Below, piece after piece: positions 35,331 through 45,018 of a stretch of DNA of 64,000 nt. The position numbers were made by a program, and so were the translations under genes. How positions within the stretch are numbered: position 1 is the first letter of the stretch; each line of letters opens with the position of its first letter. The notes under the pieces were generated by a model that ran no database searches, was not told where the DNA came from, and saw nothing but the letters and a program-made list of their open reading frames with translations. This stretch comes from Aliarcobacter cryaerophilus ATCC 43158. GTDB lineage: Bacteria > Campylobacterota > Campylobacteria > Campylobacterales > Arcobacteraceae. The stretch lies in the NCBI RefSeq assembly GCF_003660105.1, contig NZ_CP032823.1, forward strand, positions 1,426,001 through 1,490,000. Reading direction: 5' to 3'.

Positions 35331-36374
35331 TTATTTACCCATTTGTTTTGCAACTTCAGCTGCAAAATCTTCTTCTTTTTTCTCAATTCCTTCACCTAGT
35401 TCAAATCTAATGTAACCAGTAATTTTAATTGATGCATCAACTTCTGCAATTGCTTGCTCAACAGTTTGTTTGTCATTCATTACATAAGCTTGAGATAAAA
35501 GTGCAAATCTTCCATCTAATTGAGTATTATCAGTTATAAATCTCTCAATTTGCCCAGGAATAATATTTGCCCAAATTTTTTCAGGTTTACCAGCAGCTCT
35601 TAACTCATCTTCAAATCTTGCTTTTGCTTCAGCAATTGCAGCATCTGTTAATTGAGATTTAGAAACAAAATCTGGAATTTTTTTAAGAGGTTTTTTTAAT
35701 CTTACTAACTCTTCATTTTCAGCTTCAATTTCAGCTCTAATTGCTCTATTTTCACTCTCAACAAAAGCTGGATCTAAATCTTTGTATGAAATAACTGTTG
35801 GCTTCATAGCACTTGCATGCATTGCAATATTTCTTAAAAGTGCTGCTGCTTTATCTTTTACACCAGCATCACAAGAAGCTGCTAGAATAACTCCTGTTCT
35901 TCCATTTACATGAACATAACCATTAACAACTTGACCTTCAACACTTTGTAATTTTCTAGCAACTAAATTTTCACCAATAGTTGCAATTTTTTCTGCTAAA
36001 TATGTTGCAAAATCTTTACCATTTATAGTTGAACTATTAAGAGTTTCAGCATCATTTATATTATTTGAAAATGCATGAGCTGTAATTTCTTTTGTAATGT
36101 TAATAAAATTTTCATTTTTTGCAACAAAGTCTGTTTGAGAATTTAACTCTAAAATTACTGCTTTTGTTTTATCACTATTTACTTCAATAGCAATTAAACC
36201 TTCAGCCGCAACATTTCCAGCTTTTTTTGCAGCTTTTCCAAGACCAGCTTCTCTAAGTGCTTGAACAGCTTTTTCTAAATCTCCACCAGTTTCATTTAAT
36301 GCATTCTTACAATCCATCATCCCAGCACCAGTTAGCTCTCTTAACTCTTTGATTAATTGCGGAGTTGCTGCCAT
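35331..36374 (-). CDS. tsf: Elongation factor Ts
   Basis: EF-Ts is the nucleotide exchange factor of EF-Tu. The 347-residue protein has the N-terminal UBA-like region (LRELTGAGMMDCKNAL), the conserved TDFVAKN, and the C-terminal core. It overlaps the stop of rpsB by one base (TAATG) on the minus strand, so translation is coupled. The rpsB-tsf order is universal in bacteria. Confidence 0.97.
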   Translation of the reverse strand: MAATPQLIKELRELTGAGMMDCKNALNETGGDLEKAVQALREAGLGKAAKKAGNVAAEGLIAIEVNSDKTKAVILELNSQTDFVAKNENFINITKEITAHAFSNNINDAETLNSSTINGKDFATYLAEKIATIGENLVARKLQSVEGQVVNGYVHVNGRTGVILAASCDAGVKDKAAALLRNIAMHASAMKPTVISYKDLDPAFVESENRAIRAEIEAENEELVRLKKPLKKIPDFVSKSQLTDAAIAEAKARFEDELRAAGKPEKIWANIIPGQIERFITDNTQLDGRFALLSQAYVMNDKQTVEQAIAEVDASIKITGYIRFELGEGIEKKEEDFAAEVAKQMGK

Positions 36375-37171
36375 TATGCTTCTTCTCCTTCACCAAAGTT
36401 AATTTCTCCACCTTCTGCAACTGCTTCAGCTATAAGTTCATCTTGCTCTGCTTGAGAAATAGGCTCACCTGAAGTTTCAGCACCACTTTCAGCTAATACA
36501 GCTTTTCCTTCGTTCATAGCTGCTGCCATTTCGTTACAAAATAAATGAATACTTCTAATAGCATCATCATTTCCTGGAATTGGTAAATCTACAACATCTG
36601 GATCACAGTTTGTATCAAGTGGAGCAACAACAGTTATTCCTAATCTTCTAGCTTCAGCAATAGCAATTTTTTCTTTAACTGCATCAAGAACAAACATCAT
36701 ATCTGGAAGTTTGTGCATATCTTTAATTCCACCAAGGTATAGCTCTAGTTTTTCTTCTTTTCTTGAAAGCATTAAAGCTTCTTTTTTAGTTAAAAGGTCT
36801 AATTGCCCTTCTTCTCTCATTTTTTTAATAATTTCTAATTTTCTAATTGATTTTTTGATTGTTCCAAAGTTTGTAAGCATTCCACCTAACCATCTGTGGT
36901 TTACGTATGGCATTCCACAATCTTGAGCAGCTTTTTTAATAGTTTCACTAGCTTGTTTTTTAGTACCAACAAAAATCATTGTTTGACCTTCAGCAGCTCT
37001 GTCTCTTACAACATTATATGTATATCTAAAGTATCTTAATGTTTTTTGTAAATCTATAATATAGATATTTTTTCTAACACCGAAAATGAATTTTTTCATT
37101 TTTGGATTCCATCTTCTTGTTTGGTGTCCGAAGTGTACACCACACTCTAATAGGTCTTTCATTGTAACCAT
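36374..37171 (-). CDS. rpsB: 30S ribosomal protein S2
   Basis: S2 binds the 30S head-body junction. The 265-residue protein shows the family motifs [20 protein letters not shown] and [13 protein letters not shown], and the zinc-free C-terminal DTNCDPD region. The C-terminal 30 residues are acidic, a usual extension. AAGGAG precedes the ATG. The gene is preceded by a transcribed leader of about 140 bases with notable secondary structure. Confidence 0.97.
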   Translation of the reverse strand: MVTMKDLLECGVHFGHQTRRWNPKMKKFIFGVRKNIYIIDLQKTLRYFRYTYNVVRDRAAEGQTMIFVGTKKQASETIKKAAQDCGMPYVNHRWLGGMLTNFGTIKKSIRKLEIIKKMREEGQLDLLTKKEALMLSRKEEKLELYLGGIKDMHKLPDMMFVLDAVKEKIAIAEARRLGITVVAPLDTNCDPDVVDLPIPGNDDAIRSIHLFCNEMAAAMNEGKAVLAESGAETSGEPISQAEQDELIAEAVAEGGEINFGEGEEA

Positions 37172-37326
37172 GTTAATTCTCCTTGAATTATGTTTGTTTT
37201 TATTTTTTTCTAGGGTTTAGCCTCTGTATCCCTTAATGCTAGTTTTTAAACTAACACAACCCGAGCAAGGATTGATACATGTGAGGTACTAAGTTTCAAA
37301 ATTTGAAAAATAGAACTGCGATTATA
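37172..37326 (-). promoter_or_regulatory. Promoter and structured leader of rpsB-tsf
   Basis: On the minus strand a perfect TATAAT at 37321-37326 predicts a start near 37314 and a leader of about 143 bases. Inside it, nested helices can form between 37283-37286 and 37221-37224, 37274-37278 and 37226-37230, 37267-37270 and 37231-37234, topped by a stem 37249-37255 with 37238-37244. A further pairing (37258-37262 with 37213-37217) would form a pseudoknot. This fits an autoregulatory ribosomal-protein leader, but function is inferred. Confidence 0.6.
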
Positions 37327-37422
37327 CCTAAAATTTATTAAGATTTGTTTAATTTTGAAAAGGGACTTTTTGAGCTTATAAAAACTTCTATTTTAGAAAA
37401 TATTTAAAAAAAGTTTGATATA

Positions 37423-37445
37423 AAGCTAGAACTAAAGTCTAGCTT
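37423..37445 (-). terminator. Hairpin at the end of murE
   Basis: An 8-base-pair stem (37423-37430 with 37438-37445) covers the murE stop codon; a T-run follows in the direction of murE after about 10 bases. It probably ends the murE transcript. Confidence 0.5.
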
Positions 37446-38721
37446 CTAAAATCTTTAAAATCTCATCTTTATCATTAAACTCAAACTTTTTATCACCAAT
37501 TATTTGTGCTGATTCATCACCTTTTCCAAGAATTAGAATAACACTTTTATCATTTGCCAAATTTATAGCTTTTTTCAAAGCCTCTTTTCTATCTTCAATT
37601 ACTATAACATTTGATTTGTCATTTATTCCATTTAAAATATCTTCAATTATTTTTTTTGGTTCTTCAAACCTTGGATTATCACTAGTTACAACTATATGCT
37701 TTGAATATTTACTTGCAACTTCTCCCATAAGTGGTCGTTTCAAAGAATCTCTATTCCCACCTGCTCCAAAAACAGAAATTATCTCTTTATTTGGGAAACT
37801 TTTTAAAACTTCATCCATACCATCTGGAGTATGAGCAAAATCTACAATTATAAGAGGTTTTGTTGAAACAATCTCCATTCTTCCACTTATTGAACTGAAT
37901 TTTTCTACAACTTTACAAATATTTTCTAATTTTTCATTTGTAGTAATATAAACTGCTGCTATTGCTGCTAAAAGGTTGTAAATATTAAAAATTCCCATCA
38001 TATTTGTAGAGAATTTATAGTTTTTATTTTCATATAAGAACTCTACATTCATGCTATCTTTTAATTCATATTTTAGAACTTTAAAGTTTGAGTTATTTTC
38101 TAGCGAATAAGTAAATGCATTTGTTGGATTAAATTTCACAACCTTGTCATCTATATTTATTAATTTTTTACTTTCATCACTCAAAAATAGATTTTTTACT
38201 CTTATATACTCCTCAATAGTTTTATGATAATCAAGATGATCTCTTGTAATATTTGTATGAATTTTTAAAGCAAAATCTAAACCTTCAATTCTATTTTGTT
38301 CAATTGCATGTGAGCTTACTTCCATTATAAAAAATTGACATGAATTTTGTATAGCTTTTTGAATATTTGTAAAATTTCCTAACTGTACAGGAGTTGTAAG
38401 TGAATAATCTTCTACACAATGCTCATTTATAAAAAACCCTCTTGTACCTTGAAGAGCTACTTTATATCCCAAATTTAAAAGAATCTTATATATCGTTGAA
38501 GCTGTTGTCGTTTTACCGTTTGTACCTGTAACTCCAATAATTTTTATAGAACTCATATCCAAATAGTTTTTAAGCTCGTTTGAATTTAATAGTTCAAAAC
38601 CACTATTTGTTGCTTTATCTTTAAACTTTTCATTTTGCTTTGATACTACAAAAATAGTATTATCTTTTTCTAACTCATTTGTATTGTCTGTAAATATTTT
38701 ATTGTTTATGCTTAGTTTCAT
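37432..38721 (-). CDS. murE: UDP-MurNAc-tripeptide synthetase (diaminopimelate-adding)
   Basis: MurE adds meso-diaminopimelate to the peptidoglycan precursor. The 429-residue protein has the ATP-binding motif GVTGTNGKTTT and the DNPR motif in VTSDNPRFEEP that identifies the meso-diaminopimelate-specific type. It is shorter than E. coli MurE, as is common in Campylobacterota, because the N-terminal domain is reduced. It overlaps the upstream hypothetical gene by 23 bases. Confidence 0.95.
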   Translation of the reverse strand: MKLSINNKIFTDNTNELEKDNTIFVVSKQNEKFKDKATNSGFELLNSNELKNYLDMSSIKIIGVTGTNGKTTTASTIYKILLNLGYKVALQGTRGFFINEHCVEDYSLTTPVQLGNFTNIQKAIQNSCQFFIMEVSSHAIEQNRIEGLDFALKIHTNITRDHLDYHKTIEEYIRVKNLFLSDESKKLINIDDKVVKFNPTNAFTYSLENNSNFKVLKYELKDSMNVEFLYENKNYKFSTNMMGIFNIYNLLAAIAAVYITTNEKLENICKVVEKFSSISGRMEIVSTKPLIIVDFAHTPDGMDEVLKSFPNKEIISVFGAGGNRDSLKRPLMGEVASKYSKHIVVTSDNPRFEEPKKIIEDILNGINDKSNVIVIEDRKEALKKAINLANDKSVILILGKGDESAQIIGDKKFEFNDKDEILKILEARL

Positions 38722-39295
38722 TTTGTTTTTCTTCCAATCTTTTATAAAGTTTTACTATCTCTTTATCTTGAAAAAAGTAGTCTTGAAATCCCTCAAGATA
38801 GTTATAAGCCATATTATTAAAACCATTATCTATAAGTTTTGTAACAAAATCATAAAAATCTTCTTTTTTTTCAATAGCTACTTTTGTTGAAAACATAATA
38901 TCTTCAAAAGCTACTTTAAAAGAGCCTCTTTGTTTTATTAAAAGTTGAAAATCTTCATAATTGATAGCTTCTAATTGATTTACTGTTGTCAAATTTAGCT
39001 CTTTTAATAAATCCATCATCTTCTCAATATCACCATCATAAGCATTTATTACATTTTTTATGTAACTTATTGCCTCTTTTGGGTCATCTTTTTTTAGAAG
39101 AAAAAAATAATCAAACAGAGCTATTGCCTTGTTTTCATCTTCAATTGAAATATCACATAAAATTGCATATATAGGATATTCTTCATTGTTTGGAAAATTT
39201 GAAATCAGCAATGAGTATAAAAAAAGTGCTTTATCAAATTTTCTTTGAGTAAAAAGTGAATTTGCCTCGTTTAAAACTCTATTTTCTTTTATCAT
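38699..39295 (-). CDS. Helical protein between nfu and murE, unknown function
   Basis: This 198-residue protein is predicted to be largely alpha-helical. Its start (NEANSLFTQRKFDKALFLYSLLI) looks like a tetratricopeptide repeat, and similar helices follow. It has no signal peptide or membrane segment. The order nfu-this gene-murE is conserved in Campylobacter, which supports a real and related function, but none is known to me. Seven bases separate it from the NifU-like gene. Confidence 0.75.
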   Translation of the reverse strand: MIKENRVLNEANSLFTQRKFDKALFLYSLLISNFPNNEEYPIYAILCDISIEDENKAIALFDYFFLLKKDDPKEAISYIKNVINAYDGDIEKMMDLLKELNLTTVNQLEAINYEDFQLLIKQRGSFKVAFEDIMFSTKVAIEKKEDFYDFVTKLIDNGFNNMAYNYLEGFQDYFFQDKEIVKLYKRLEEKQNETKHKQ

Positions 39296-39301
39296 TTATA
39301 T

Positions 39302-39577
39302 TTAATCCTCTAAATAGTTTTCTTTTCCTATTGGAACATTAATTATTTTTAAATCTGGATGTATAGCACTTTTTAGCTCTTTTTCAACAACATATTTTAG
39401 TGTACTTCCACTTGCACTACATCCAACACAAGCACCTTTTAACTGAATATAAACTTTCGCATTTTTTATATCTAGCAACTCAATTGCTCCACCATCACGT
39501 GCAAGCATAGGAGAAATTTTTTTTTCTATTATATTGTTTACAGGCTCTTGTAAATCTTCATCTGTAAATGGAAACAT
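39302..39577 (-). CDS. NifU-like iron-sulfur scaffold protein
   Basis: This 91-residue protein is a stand-alone NifU C-terminal domain. The two cysteines CVGC (about 58-61) that hold a bridging Fe-S cluster are present, and the MLARDGGAIELLDI start is typical. It probably carries Fe-S clusters to client enzymes. It follows a 37-codon gene on the same strand and uses AAGGA located within the end of that gene. Confidence 0.92.
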   Translation of the reverse strand: MFPFTDEDLQEPVNNIIEKKISPMLARDGGAIELLDIKNAKVYIQLKGACVGCSASGSTLKYVVEKELKSAIHPDLKIINVPIGKENYLED

Positions 39578-39580
39578 TTT

Positions 39581-39694
39581 TTAATCCTTCTTTTTTTCAT
39601 ACCTTTTTACAAAAAATATTCCAATAGCTGTAAGAGCTAAAACAGCTCCTATAGTTTGAAATACAAATGTAAGTGTAACTTCACTTTCAAACAT
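39581..39694 (-). CDS. 37-residue single-helix membrane protein between ileS and nfu
   Basis: An ATG at 39694 overlaps the ileS stop by one base (TAATG) and opens a 37-codon frame ending in TAA at 39581, 3 bases before the nfu start. The product has one membrane helix (about 8-29, VTLTFVFQTIGAVLALTAIG) and a KRYEKKKD tail, so its C-terminus is probably cytoplasmic. Exact coupling at both ends makes it a real gene. No family is recognised. Confidence 0.65.
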   Translation of the reverse strand: MFESEVTLTFVFQTIGAVLALTAIGIFFVKRYEKKKD

Positions 39695-42423
39695 TATTTA
39701 GCTACTTTTTCACATCTAGAACATAGCTCATCTTCTTTTGTTGAAGTATATTTCCAACATCTAGGGCATTTATGTCCACTTGCTTTATATACTTTAAACT
39801 CACTATCTTCTACTTTGAAACTTCCTAACTCTTTTTCTTCTAAACTATTATTTGAAACCTTACTAACTAAAAACCAATCACTTGATTCTACCTCATCTAA
39901 AGCTAAAAACTCTTTATTATCTGTAACAATTTCTAACTCTAAAGTCGATTTTATAACTTTATCTTTACTCAAACTATCTTTTATTTCTGAAAATTTCTCT
40001 TTTACTTCTATAAACAAAGTATCATTTATATTTGACTCAACTTTTGGTAAATCATATTTTACAAAATCAAAAATATCTTTTGCATCACCTTTTATTATTT
40101 TAGGTGCATAATCTAAAAATTCATCCATAGTATAAGTCAAAATACAAGCTAGTGTAGAAATCAGTTTTTTTGTAATCATAGCCATAGCAGTTTGTGATGC
40201 CGTTCTATGAATATCGTTTTTATCATCACAATATAATCTATCTTTACAAACATCAAGATAAATACCTGATAAATCTACAACTAAAAAGTTGTTTAGTTTA
40301 TTTAAACCTTTTGAAAACTCATATACTTTAAAACTAGATTCTATTTCATCAAAAACTTTTTTTGCTTTATTTAAAATCCATTTATCCAAAACTCCAAGCT
40401 TAGAAACTTCTACTAGTGAGTCAAGCCCATCAATATTTGCCAATAAAAATCTTGCTGTATTTCTTATTTTTCTATAAAGTTCACCATTTTGTTTTAATAT
40501 ATTATCAGAAATTTTTAAATCACTTTGATAATCACTCATAGCAACCCAAAGTCTTAGTATTTCACTTCCATACTCTTTTAAAACTTTATCAGGAGCAACA
40601 ACATTTCCTTTAGATTTACTCATTTTTTCACCTTTTTCATCAACAGTGAAACCATGAGTTAAAATTGATTTATAAGGAGCAATTTCACTTGAAGCAAGTG
40701 TTGTTAAAAGTGAAGATTGGAACCAACCTCTATGTTGGTCGCTTCCTTCAAGATACATATCTGCAGGAAATGTTCCAGCATCGTAGTTTCCACTTCTTAA
40801 AACTGCATTTTGTGTACTTCCACTATCAAACCAAACATCCAAAATATCCAGAGTCTTTTCTAAATCATCAGGATTTAATCCACTTCCAGGATATAGTAAA
40901 TCTTTAATTTCCATATCATACCAAGCATCACAACCATGTTGTTCAAAAATCATTGCAGTAAAATTTAATACTTTCTCATCAAAAACTATCTCATCAGTTT
41001 TTTTATTCCTAAAAAATGCTATTGGAACTCCCCAGTCTCTTTGTCTTGAAATACACCAATCAGGACGTCCATCAAGCATCGCTTTTAATCTATTTCTTCC
41101 CCACTCTGGATAAAATTTTAGATTTTCAACAACATCAAGAGCATTTTGTCTTAGAGTTTGATTCTTTTGACCGTACTCATCATCAATAGAGATAAACCAT
41201 TGTTTTGTAGCTCTAAAAATAATTGGTGTATGAGTTCTCCAACAGTGTGGATATGAGTGTCTAATATCACTTTTTTTAAGTAGTGCAGATCCTAACTCTT
41301 CAAGTATTAAATCATTTGCTTTAAATACATTTAATCCTAAATATTTATCACAATCTTTAAAAAGTTTTTCTCTAACAATTGTTTCATCATATTTTCCATA
41401 AGCATCAACTGGCATAATTACTTCAATACCGTATTTAAGTGATACTTTATAGTCATCTTCTCCATGCCCTGGAGCTGTATGAACAGCACCACTTCCAGCA
41501 CTCATTTCAACATGTTCTCCAAAAATTATTCTTGAATTTCTACCATTTAATGGGTTTGTAGCATTTGTATTTTCTAGTTTTAAAATATCTATTGATTCAA
41601 CAACATTTCCTGATATAACACCTTGCTCTATTAAAGAGTTATATAGTTTTTTTGCCACTATAAATTTATCACTTGTAAGAACATATTCCTCTTCTTTATT
41701 TAAAGCAATTGCTTGATTTGCTGGAAGAGTCCATGGTGTTGTTGTCCAAATAATTAAACTTGCATCTATATCTTGATGTTTAAATGCTACATAAATAGAA
41801 GGTGAAGTCTTATCTTCATATTCAACTTCAGCTTCTGCAAGTGCTGTTTGAGCAGCCCAAGACCAATAAACAGGTTTGCTTCTTTGAACTAAAAGCCCTT
41901 GTTTTGCAATAGCACAAAGTTCTCTATATATGTTTGCTTCAAATTTAAAATCCATTGTTAAATATGGATTTTCCCAATCAGCAATAACTCCCAAAGCTTT
42001 AAATTCATCTTTTTGAATATTTACAAATTTTGTTGCATGTTCACGACATAGTTCTCTTAATTTTGATTTTGCTATAGTTTTTTTCTTTTCGCTACCAATT
42101 TTTTCTTCAACTTTTTGTTCAATTGGTAAACCATGACAATCCCAACCTGGAGTATATCGTATAGATTTTCCATCAAAATAGTGAAATTTGTTTATAATAT
42201 CTTTTAAAATTTTATTTAAAGCATGACCAATATGAATATTACCATTTGCATAAGGAGGTCCATCGTGAAGTGTAAAACTTTCACATCCTACTCTGTTTTT
42301 CTTCATTTTTTCATAAACAGCTTTTTCATCCCACTGTTTATATCTTATTGGTTCGTTTTGTGGCAAACCACCTCTCATTGGAAAATCAGTTTTTGGAAGC
42401 AACAAACTCTCTTTATAATCCAT
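39694..42423 (-). CDS. ileS: Isoleucyl-tRNA synthetase
   Basis: IleS charges tRNA-Ile. The 909-residue protein has the HIGH-type motif [11 protein letters not shown], the KMSKS motif [10 protein letters not shown], the editing-domain segment [14 protein letters not shown] and a C-terminal zinc-binding motif pair CPRC/CSRC. Length and layout are those of the bacterial type. A TATAAT on the minus strand at 42469-42474 lies about 46 bases before the ATG. Confidence 0.97.
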   Translation of the reverse strand: MDYKESLLLPKTDFPMRGGLPQNEPIRYKQWDEKAVYEKMKKNRVGCESFTLHDGPPYANGNIHIGHALNKILKDIINKFHYFDGKSIRYTPGWDCHGLPIEQKVEEKIGSEKKKTIAKSKLRELCREHATKFVNIQKDEFKALGVIADWENPYLTMDFKFEANIYRELCAIAKQGLLVQRSKPVYWSWAAQTALAEAEVEYEDKTSPSIYVAFKHQDIDASLIIWTTTPWTLPANQAIALNKEEEYVLTSDKFIVAKKLYNSLIEQGVISGNVVESIDILKLENTNATNPLNGRNSRIIFGEHVEMSAGSGAVHTAPGHGEDDYKVSLKYGIEVIMPVDAYGKYDETIVREKLFKDCDKYLGLNVFKANDLILEELGSALLKKSDIRHSYPHCWRTHTPIIFRATKQWFISIDDEYGQKNQTLRQNALDVVENLKFYPEWGRNRLKAMLDGRPDWCISRQRDWGVPIAFFRNKKTDEIVFDEKVLNFTAMIFEQHGCDAWYDMEIKDLLYPGSGLNPDDLEKTLDILDVWFDSGSTQNAVLRSGNYDAGTFPADMYLEGSDQHRGWFQSSLLTTLASSEIAPYKSILTHGFTVDEKGEKMSKSKGNVVAPDKVLKEYGSEILRLWVAMSDYQSDLKISDNILKQNGELYRKIRNTARFLLANIDGLDSLVEVSKLGVLDKWILNKAKKVFDEIESSFKVYEFSKGLNKLNNFLVVDLSGIYLDVCKDRLYCDDKNDIHRTASQTAMAMITKKLISTLACILTYTMDEFLDYAPKIIKGDAKDIFDFVKYDLPKVESNINDTLFIEVKEKFSEIKDSLSKDKVIKSTLELEIVTDNKEFLALDEVESSDWFLVSKVSNNSLEEKELGSFKVEDSEFKVYKASGHKCPRCWKYTSTKEDELCSRCEKVAK

Positions 42424-42609
42424 ATTTCACCTCTAGTTTAAATAATTTTCTATTTTGTTAAATCGAAGATTATATCTAAATATATTTAAAATAAAATTTT
42501 ATTATCTTTACTTGAAAATTTAATAATTTAACAAAATCTTTATGTGAAATAAAAAAATTATATGATAGAATATTTCCCAAATTTTGACAAAATAAATATA
42601 GGATAGAAA

Positions 42610-43968
42610 ATGAGCGCAAAACACTATGAAGTAATTGTTGTTGGTGGTGGAATTTCTGGAGCTGCTTTATTCTTTGAGTTAGCAAAATATTCGGATATAA
42701 ATAATATTTGTTTACTTGAAAAGTATGATGCTCTTGCTACACTTAATTCTAAAGGTACAAGTAACTCTCAAACAATACATGTTGGAGATATTGAAACAAA
42801 CTATACTTTTGATAAAGCAAAAATTACAAAAAGAACAGCAAAGATGATTGAAAAATTTAATCTTATGTATAACTTACAAGATAAAATTATGTTTAAGCAT
42901 CAAAAAATGGCTCTTGGAGTAGGTGAAAAAGAGGTTGAATTCATAACAAAAAGATATGAACAATTCAAAGAAATTTTTCCATATTTAGAGCTTTGGGATA
43001 AAGAAATTTTAAGAGAAAAAGAGCCTTTATTGGTTTATACAGACAAAGAAAGAACAAAAGATAGACCAGAACCAATAATAGCTATGGGAACAAATGACCA
43101 ATACACAACTGTAGATTTTGGAGCTATGACAAAAGAACTTGTAAAAGCTGCACAAGAAGCAGATAGTTCTAAAACAACTGATGTATTTTTTAATCAAGAA
43201 GTAGATGAAGTAGAAAAAATTGGTGATAAATTCAAAGTAACAATTACAGATGGAACTGTTTATACAGCTGACTTTGTTGTTGTAAATGCGGGAGCACATT
43301 CACTTTATTTGGCTCATAAAATGGGTCATGGAAAACATATGGGTTCATTATCTATGGCTGGTTCATTTTATATTACAAATGGAACATATTTAAATGGTAA
43401 AGTATATATGGTACAAAATGACAAGCTTCCATTTGCTGCACTTCATGGAGATCCAGATATTCTATGTGATGGGAAAACAAGATTTGGACCAACAGCATTG
43501 GCTCTTTTAGTGCTTGAAAGATACAAAGGCGGAAAATCTTTCTTCCAATGTTTAAAAACTCTAAACTTTGATGGAAGCATCATGAAAATTTTCTGGGATT
43601 TACTAAAAGATAGCGATATTAGAAATTATGTGTTTAAAAACTTCTTATTTGAAGTTCCTGGAATTAATAAAAAACTTTTTGTTCAAGATGCAAAAAAAAT
43701 TGTTCCATCTTTAAGTGTAGATGATATTGAATATGCAAAAGGTTTTGGAGGAGTTAGACCTCAAGTTTTAAATAAAACAGAGAAAAAACTAATGTTAGGT
43801 GAAGCTTCTATAACTGAAGAAAAAGGTATTATTTATAATATGACTCCATCTCCAGGAGCAACTTCTTGTTTAGGAAATGCAGAAAGAGATATAAAAATAG
43901 TTTGTGAATATTTAGGTAAAAAATTCAACGAAGAACAATTCTTAGCTGATTTTACAGATAATAACTAA
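42610..43968 (+). CDS. mqo: Malate:quinone oxidoreductase
   Basis: Mqo oxidises malate to oxaloacetate and passes electrons to the quinone pool, replacing NAD-linked malate dehydrogenase. The 452-residue peripheral membrane flavoprotein has the FAD-binding motif VVGGGISGAALF near the N-terminus, the GTSNSQTIHVGDIE segment with TNDQYTTVDF, and YAKGFGGVRPQ. Context gives no operon partners; a hairpin terminator follows. The FAD-dependent oxidoreductase call is certain, and the malate specificity is likely from family resemblance. Confidence 0.88.
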   Translation: MSAKHYEVIVVGGGISGAALFFELAKYSDINNICLLEKYDALATLNSKGTSNSQTIHVGDIETNYTFDKAKITKRTAKMIEKFNLMYNLQDKIMFKHQKMALGVGEKEVEFITKRYEQFKEIFPYLELWDKEILREKEPLLVYTDKERTKDRPEPIIAMGTNDQYTTVDFGAMTKELVKAAQEADSSKTTDVFFNQEVDEVEKIGDKFKVTITDGTVYTADFVVVNAGAHSLYLAHKMGHGKHMGSLSMAGSFYITNGTYLNGKVYMVQNDKLPFAALHGDPDILCDGKTRFGPTALALLVLERYKGGKSFFQCLKTLNFDGSIMKIFWDLLKDSDIRNYVFKNFLFEVPGINKKLFVQDAKKIVPSLSVDDIEYAKGFGGVRPQVLNKTEKKLMLGEASITEEKGIIYNMTPSPGATSCLGNAERDIKIVCEYLGKKFNEEQFLADFTDNN

Positions 43969-43970
43969 TA

Positions 43971-43990
43971 AAAAGGGCTTTTGCCCTTTT
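43971..43990 (+). terminator. Intrinsic terminator of mqo
   Basis: AAAAGGGC (43971-43978) pairs with GCCCTTTT (43983-43990) with a 4-base loop, followed by T. It lies just after the mqo stop codon. Confidence 0.8.
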
Positions 43991-44006
43991 TGATACAAGG
44001 CTTTTT

Positions 44007-44510
44007 ATGGCAACAAACTTCTCAAAGAAAGATATGATAAAACTTCAAAATCTTTTAAGAAAATCAAAAAAAACAATTACAACTGCAGAATCTTGTACAG
44101 GTGGACTAGTTGCAAGTATGATTACTAAAATATCTGGTTCTAGTGATATATTTAATGGTAGCATAGTTACTTATTCTAATACTATTAAAAATCAAGAACT
44201 GGGTGTTTTAAATGAAAGCTTAGATAAATTTGGAGCAGTAAGTAAACAAGTTGTATCTGAAATGCTAGATGGTGTTTTAAAAAAATTTGAAGCACATTTT
44301 GCTATTGCAATTTCAGGAGTTGCTGGACCAAATGGTGGAACAAAAAATAAACCTGTAGGAACTATTGTAATAGGCATTGCTTCAGATAAAAAAATAAAAA
44401 AAATAAAAAAATATCATCTAAAAGGTAGTAGAATTTCAATTCAAAAACAATCGGCAAATATAGCTCTTTCAAAAATTTTAAAATTTGTCGCAAAAACTAT
44501 TGACAATTAA
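44007..44510 (+). CDS. CinA C-terminal family nicotinamide-nucleotide amidase
   Basis: The 167-residue protein is a stand-alone CinA-C (PncC) domain that deamidates nicotinamide mononucleotide to nicotinate mononucleotide. The family motifs TAESCTGGLVASMIT, SNTIKNQELGV and AISGVAGPNGGT are all clear. It lacks the N-terminal CinA/MoaB-like part. The ribosome site is weak (AAGGC). The -35 of the downstream tRNA operon lies inside the last codons. Confidence 0.9.
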   Translation: MATNFSKKDMIKLQNLLRKSKKTITTAESCTGGLVASMITKISGSSDIFNGSIVTYSNTIKNQELGVLNESLDKFGAVSKQVVSEMLDGVLKKFEAHFAIAISGVAGPNGGTKNKPVGTIVIGIASDKKIKKIKKYHLKGSRISIQKQSANIALSKILKFVAKTIDN

Positions 44511-44528
44511 TTTAATTTGCACTATAAT
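44500..44528 (+). promoter_or_regulatory. Consensus promoter of the tRNA array
   Basis: TTGACA (44500-44505) and TATAAT (44523-44528) are exact housekeeping hexamers separated by 17 bases, with the -35 inside the end of the CinA-family gene. They predict a start near 44535, about 30 bases before the first tRNA-Lys. This is by far the best consensus promoter in the window, as expected for a stable-RNA operon. Confidence 0.85.
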
Positions 44529-44564
44529 TCCAGTCCATTTTAAGTAAAAGCTTAAAATTAAAAT

Positions 44565-44640
44565 GACTCGTTAGCTCAGTCGGTAGAGCATCTCACTTTT
44601 AATGAGGAGGCCGATGGTTCGAATCCATCACGGGTCACCA
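44565..44640 (+). tRNA. tRNA-Lys (UUU), first copy
   Basis: The sequence folds into a complete tRNA with acceptor stem GACTCGT/ACGGGTC, anticodon TTT in a CTTTTAA loop, T-arm GGTTCGAATCC and an encoded CCA. It is the first gene of the array. Confidence 0.97.
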
Positions 44641-44645
44641 TTTTA

Positions 44646-44752
44646 TTGTTGCATAATCTTGGCCCCTTCATCTAACGGTTAGGATTCATGGTTTTCATCC
44701 ATGCCACAGGGGTTCGAATCCCCTAGGGGTCACCAAGTACAATATGCAACAA
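44646..44752 (+). repeat. Inverted repeat flanking the first tRNA-Glu
   Basis: TTGTTGCATA (44646-44655) and TATGCAACAA (44743-44752) are exact reverse complements on the two sides of tRNA-Glu. They can pair in the primary transcript and present the tRNA on a stalk, as RNase III/RNase P processing stems do. Confidence 0.7.
44661..44735 (+). tRNA. tRNA-Glu (UUC), first copy
   Basis: Acceptor stem GGCCCCT pairs with AGGGGTC before an encoded CCA; the anticodon loop TTTTCAT gives TTC; the T arm is GGGGTTCGAATCCCC. Complete. Confidence 0.97.
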
Positions 44753-44754
44753 AT

Positions 44755-44830
44755 GGTCGATTAGCTCAGTTGGTAGAGCGCTACCCTTACAAGGTAGATG
44801 TCATAAGTTCGAGTCTTATATCGACCACCA
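44755..44830 (+). tRNA. tRNA-Val (UAC), first copy
   Basis: Acceptor stem GGTCGAT pairs with ATCGACC before an encoded CCA; the anticodon loop CTTACAA gives TAC; the D arm has AGCTCAGTTGGTAGAGC. Complete. Confidence 0.97.
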
Positions 44831-44843
44831 TTACTTAAAAGGT

Positions 44844-44920
44844 GCGGCCATAGTTTAGTTGGTTAGAATGCCTGCCTGTCACGCAGGAGGTCGCGAGTTC
44901 GAGTCTCGTTGGCCGCGCCA
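44844..44920 (+). tRNA. tRNA-Asp (GUC), first copy
   Basis: Acceptor stem GCGGCCA pairs with TGGCCGC; the discriminator is G and CCA is encoded; the anticodon loop CTGTCAC gives GTC. Complete. Confidence 0.97.
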
Positions 44921-44936
44921 TTTTATTTATTTTTTT

Positions 44937-45012
44937 GACTCGTTAGCTCAGTCGGTAGAGCATCTCACTTTTAATGAGGAGGCCGATGGTTCGAATCCAT
45001 CACGGGTCACCA
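44937..45012 (+). tRNA. tRNA-Lys (UUU), second copy
   Basis: Identical in sequence to the first tRNA-Lys, with anticodon TTT and encoded CCA. Confidence 0.97.
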
Positions 45013-45018
45013 TTTCTT

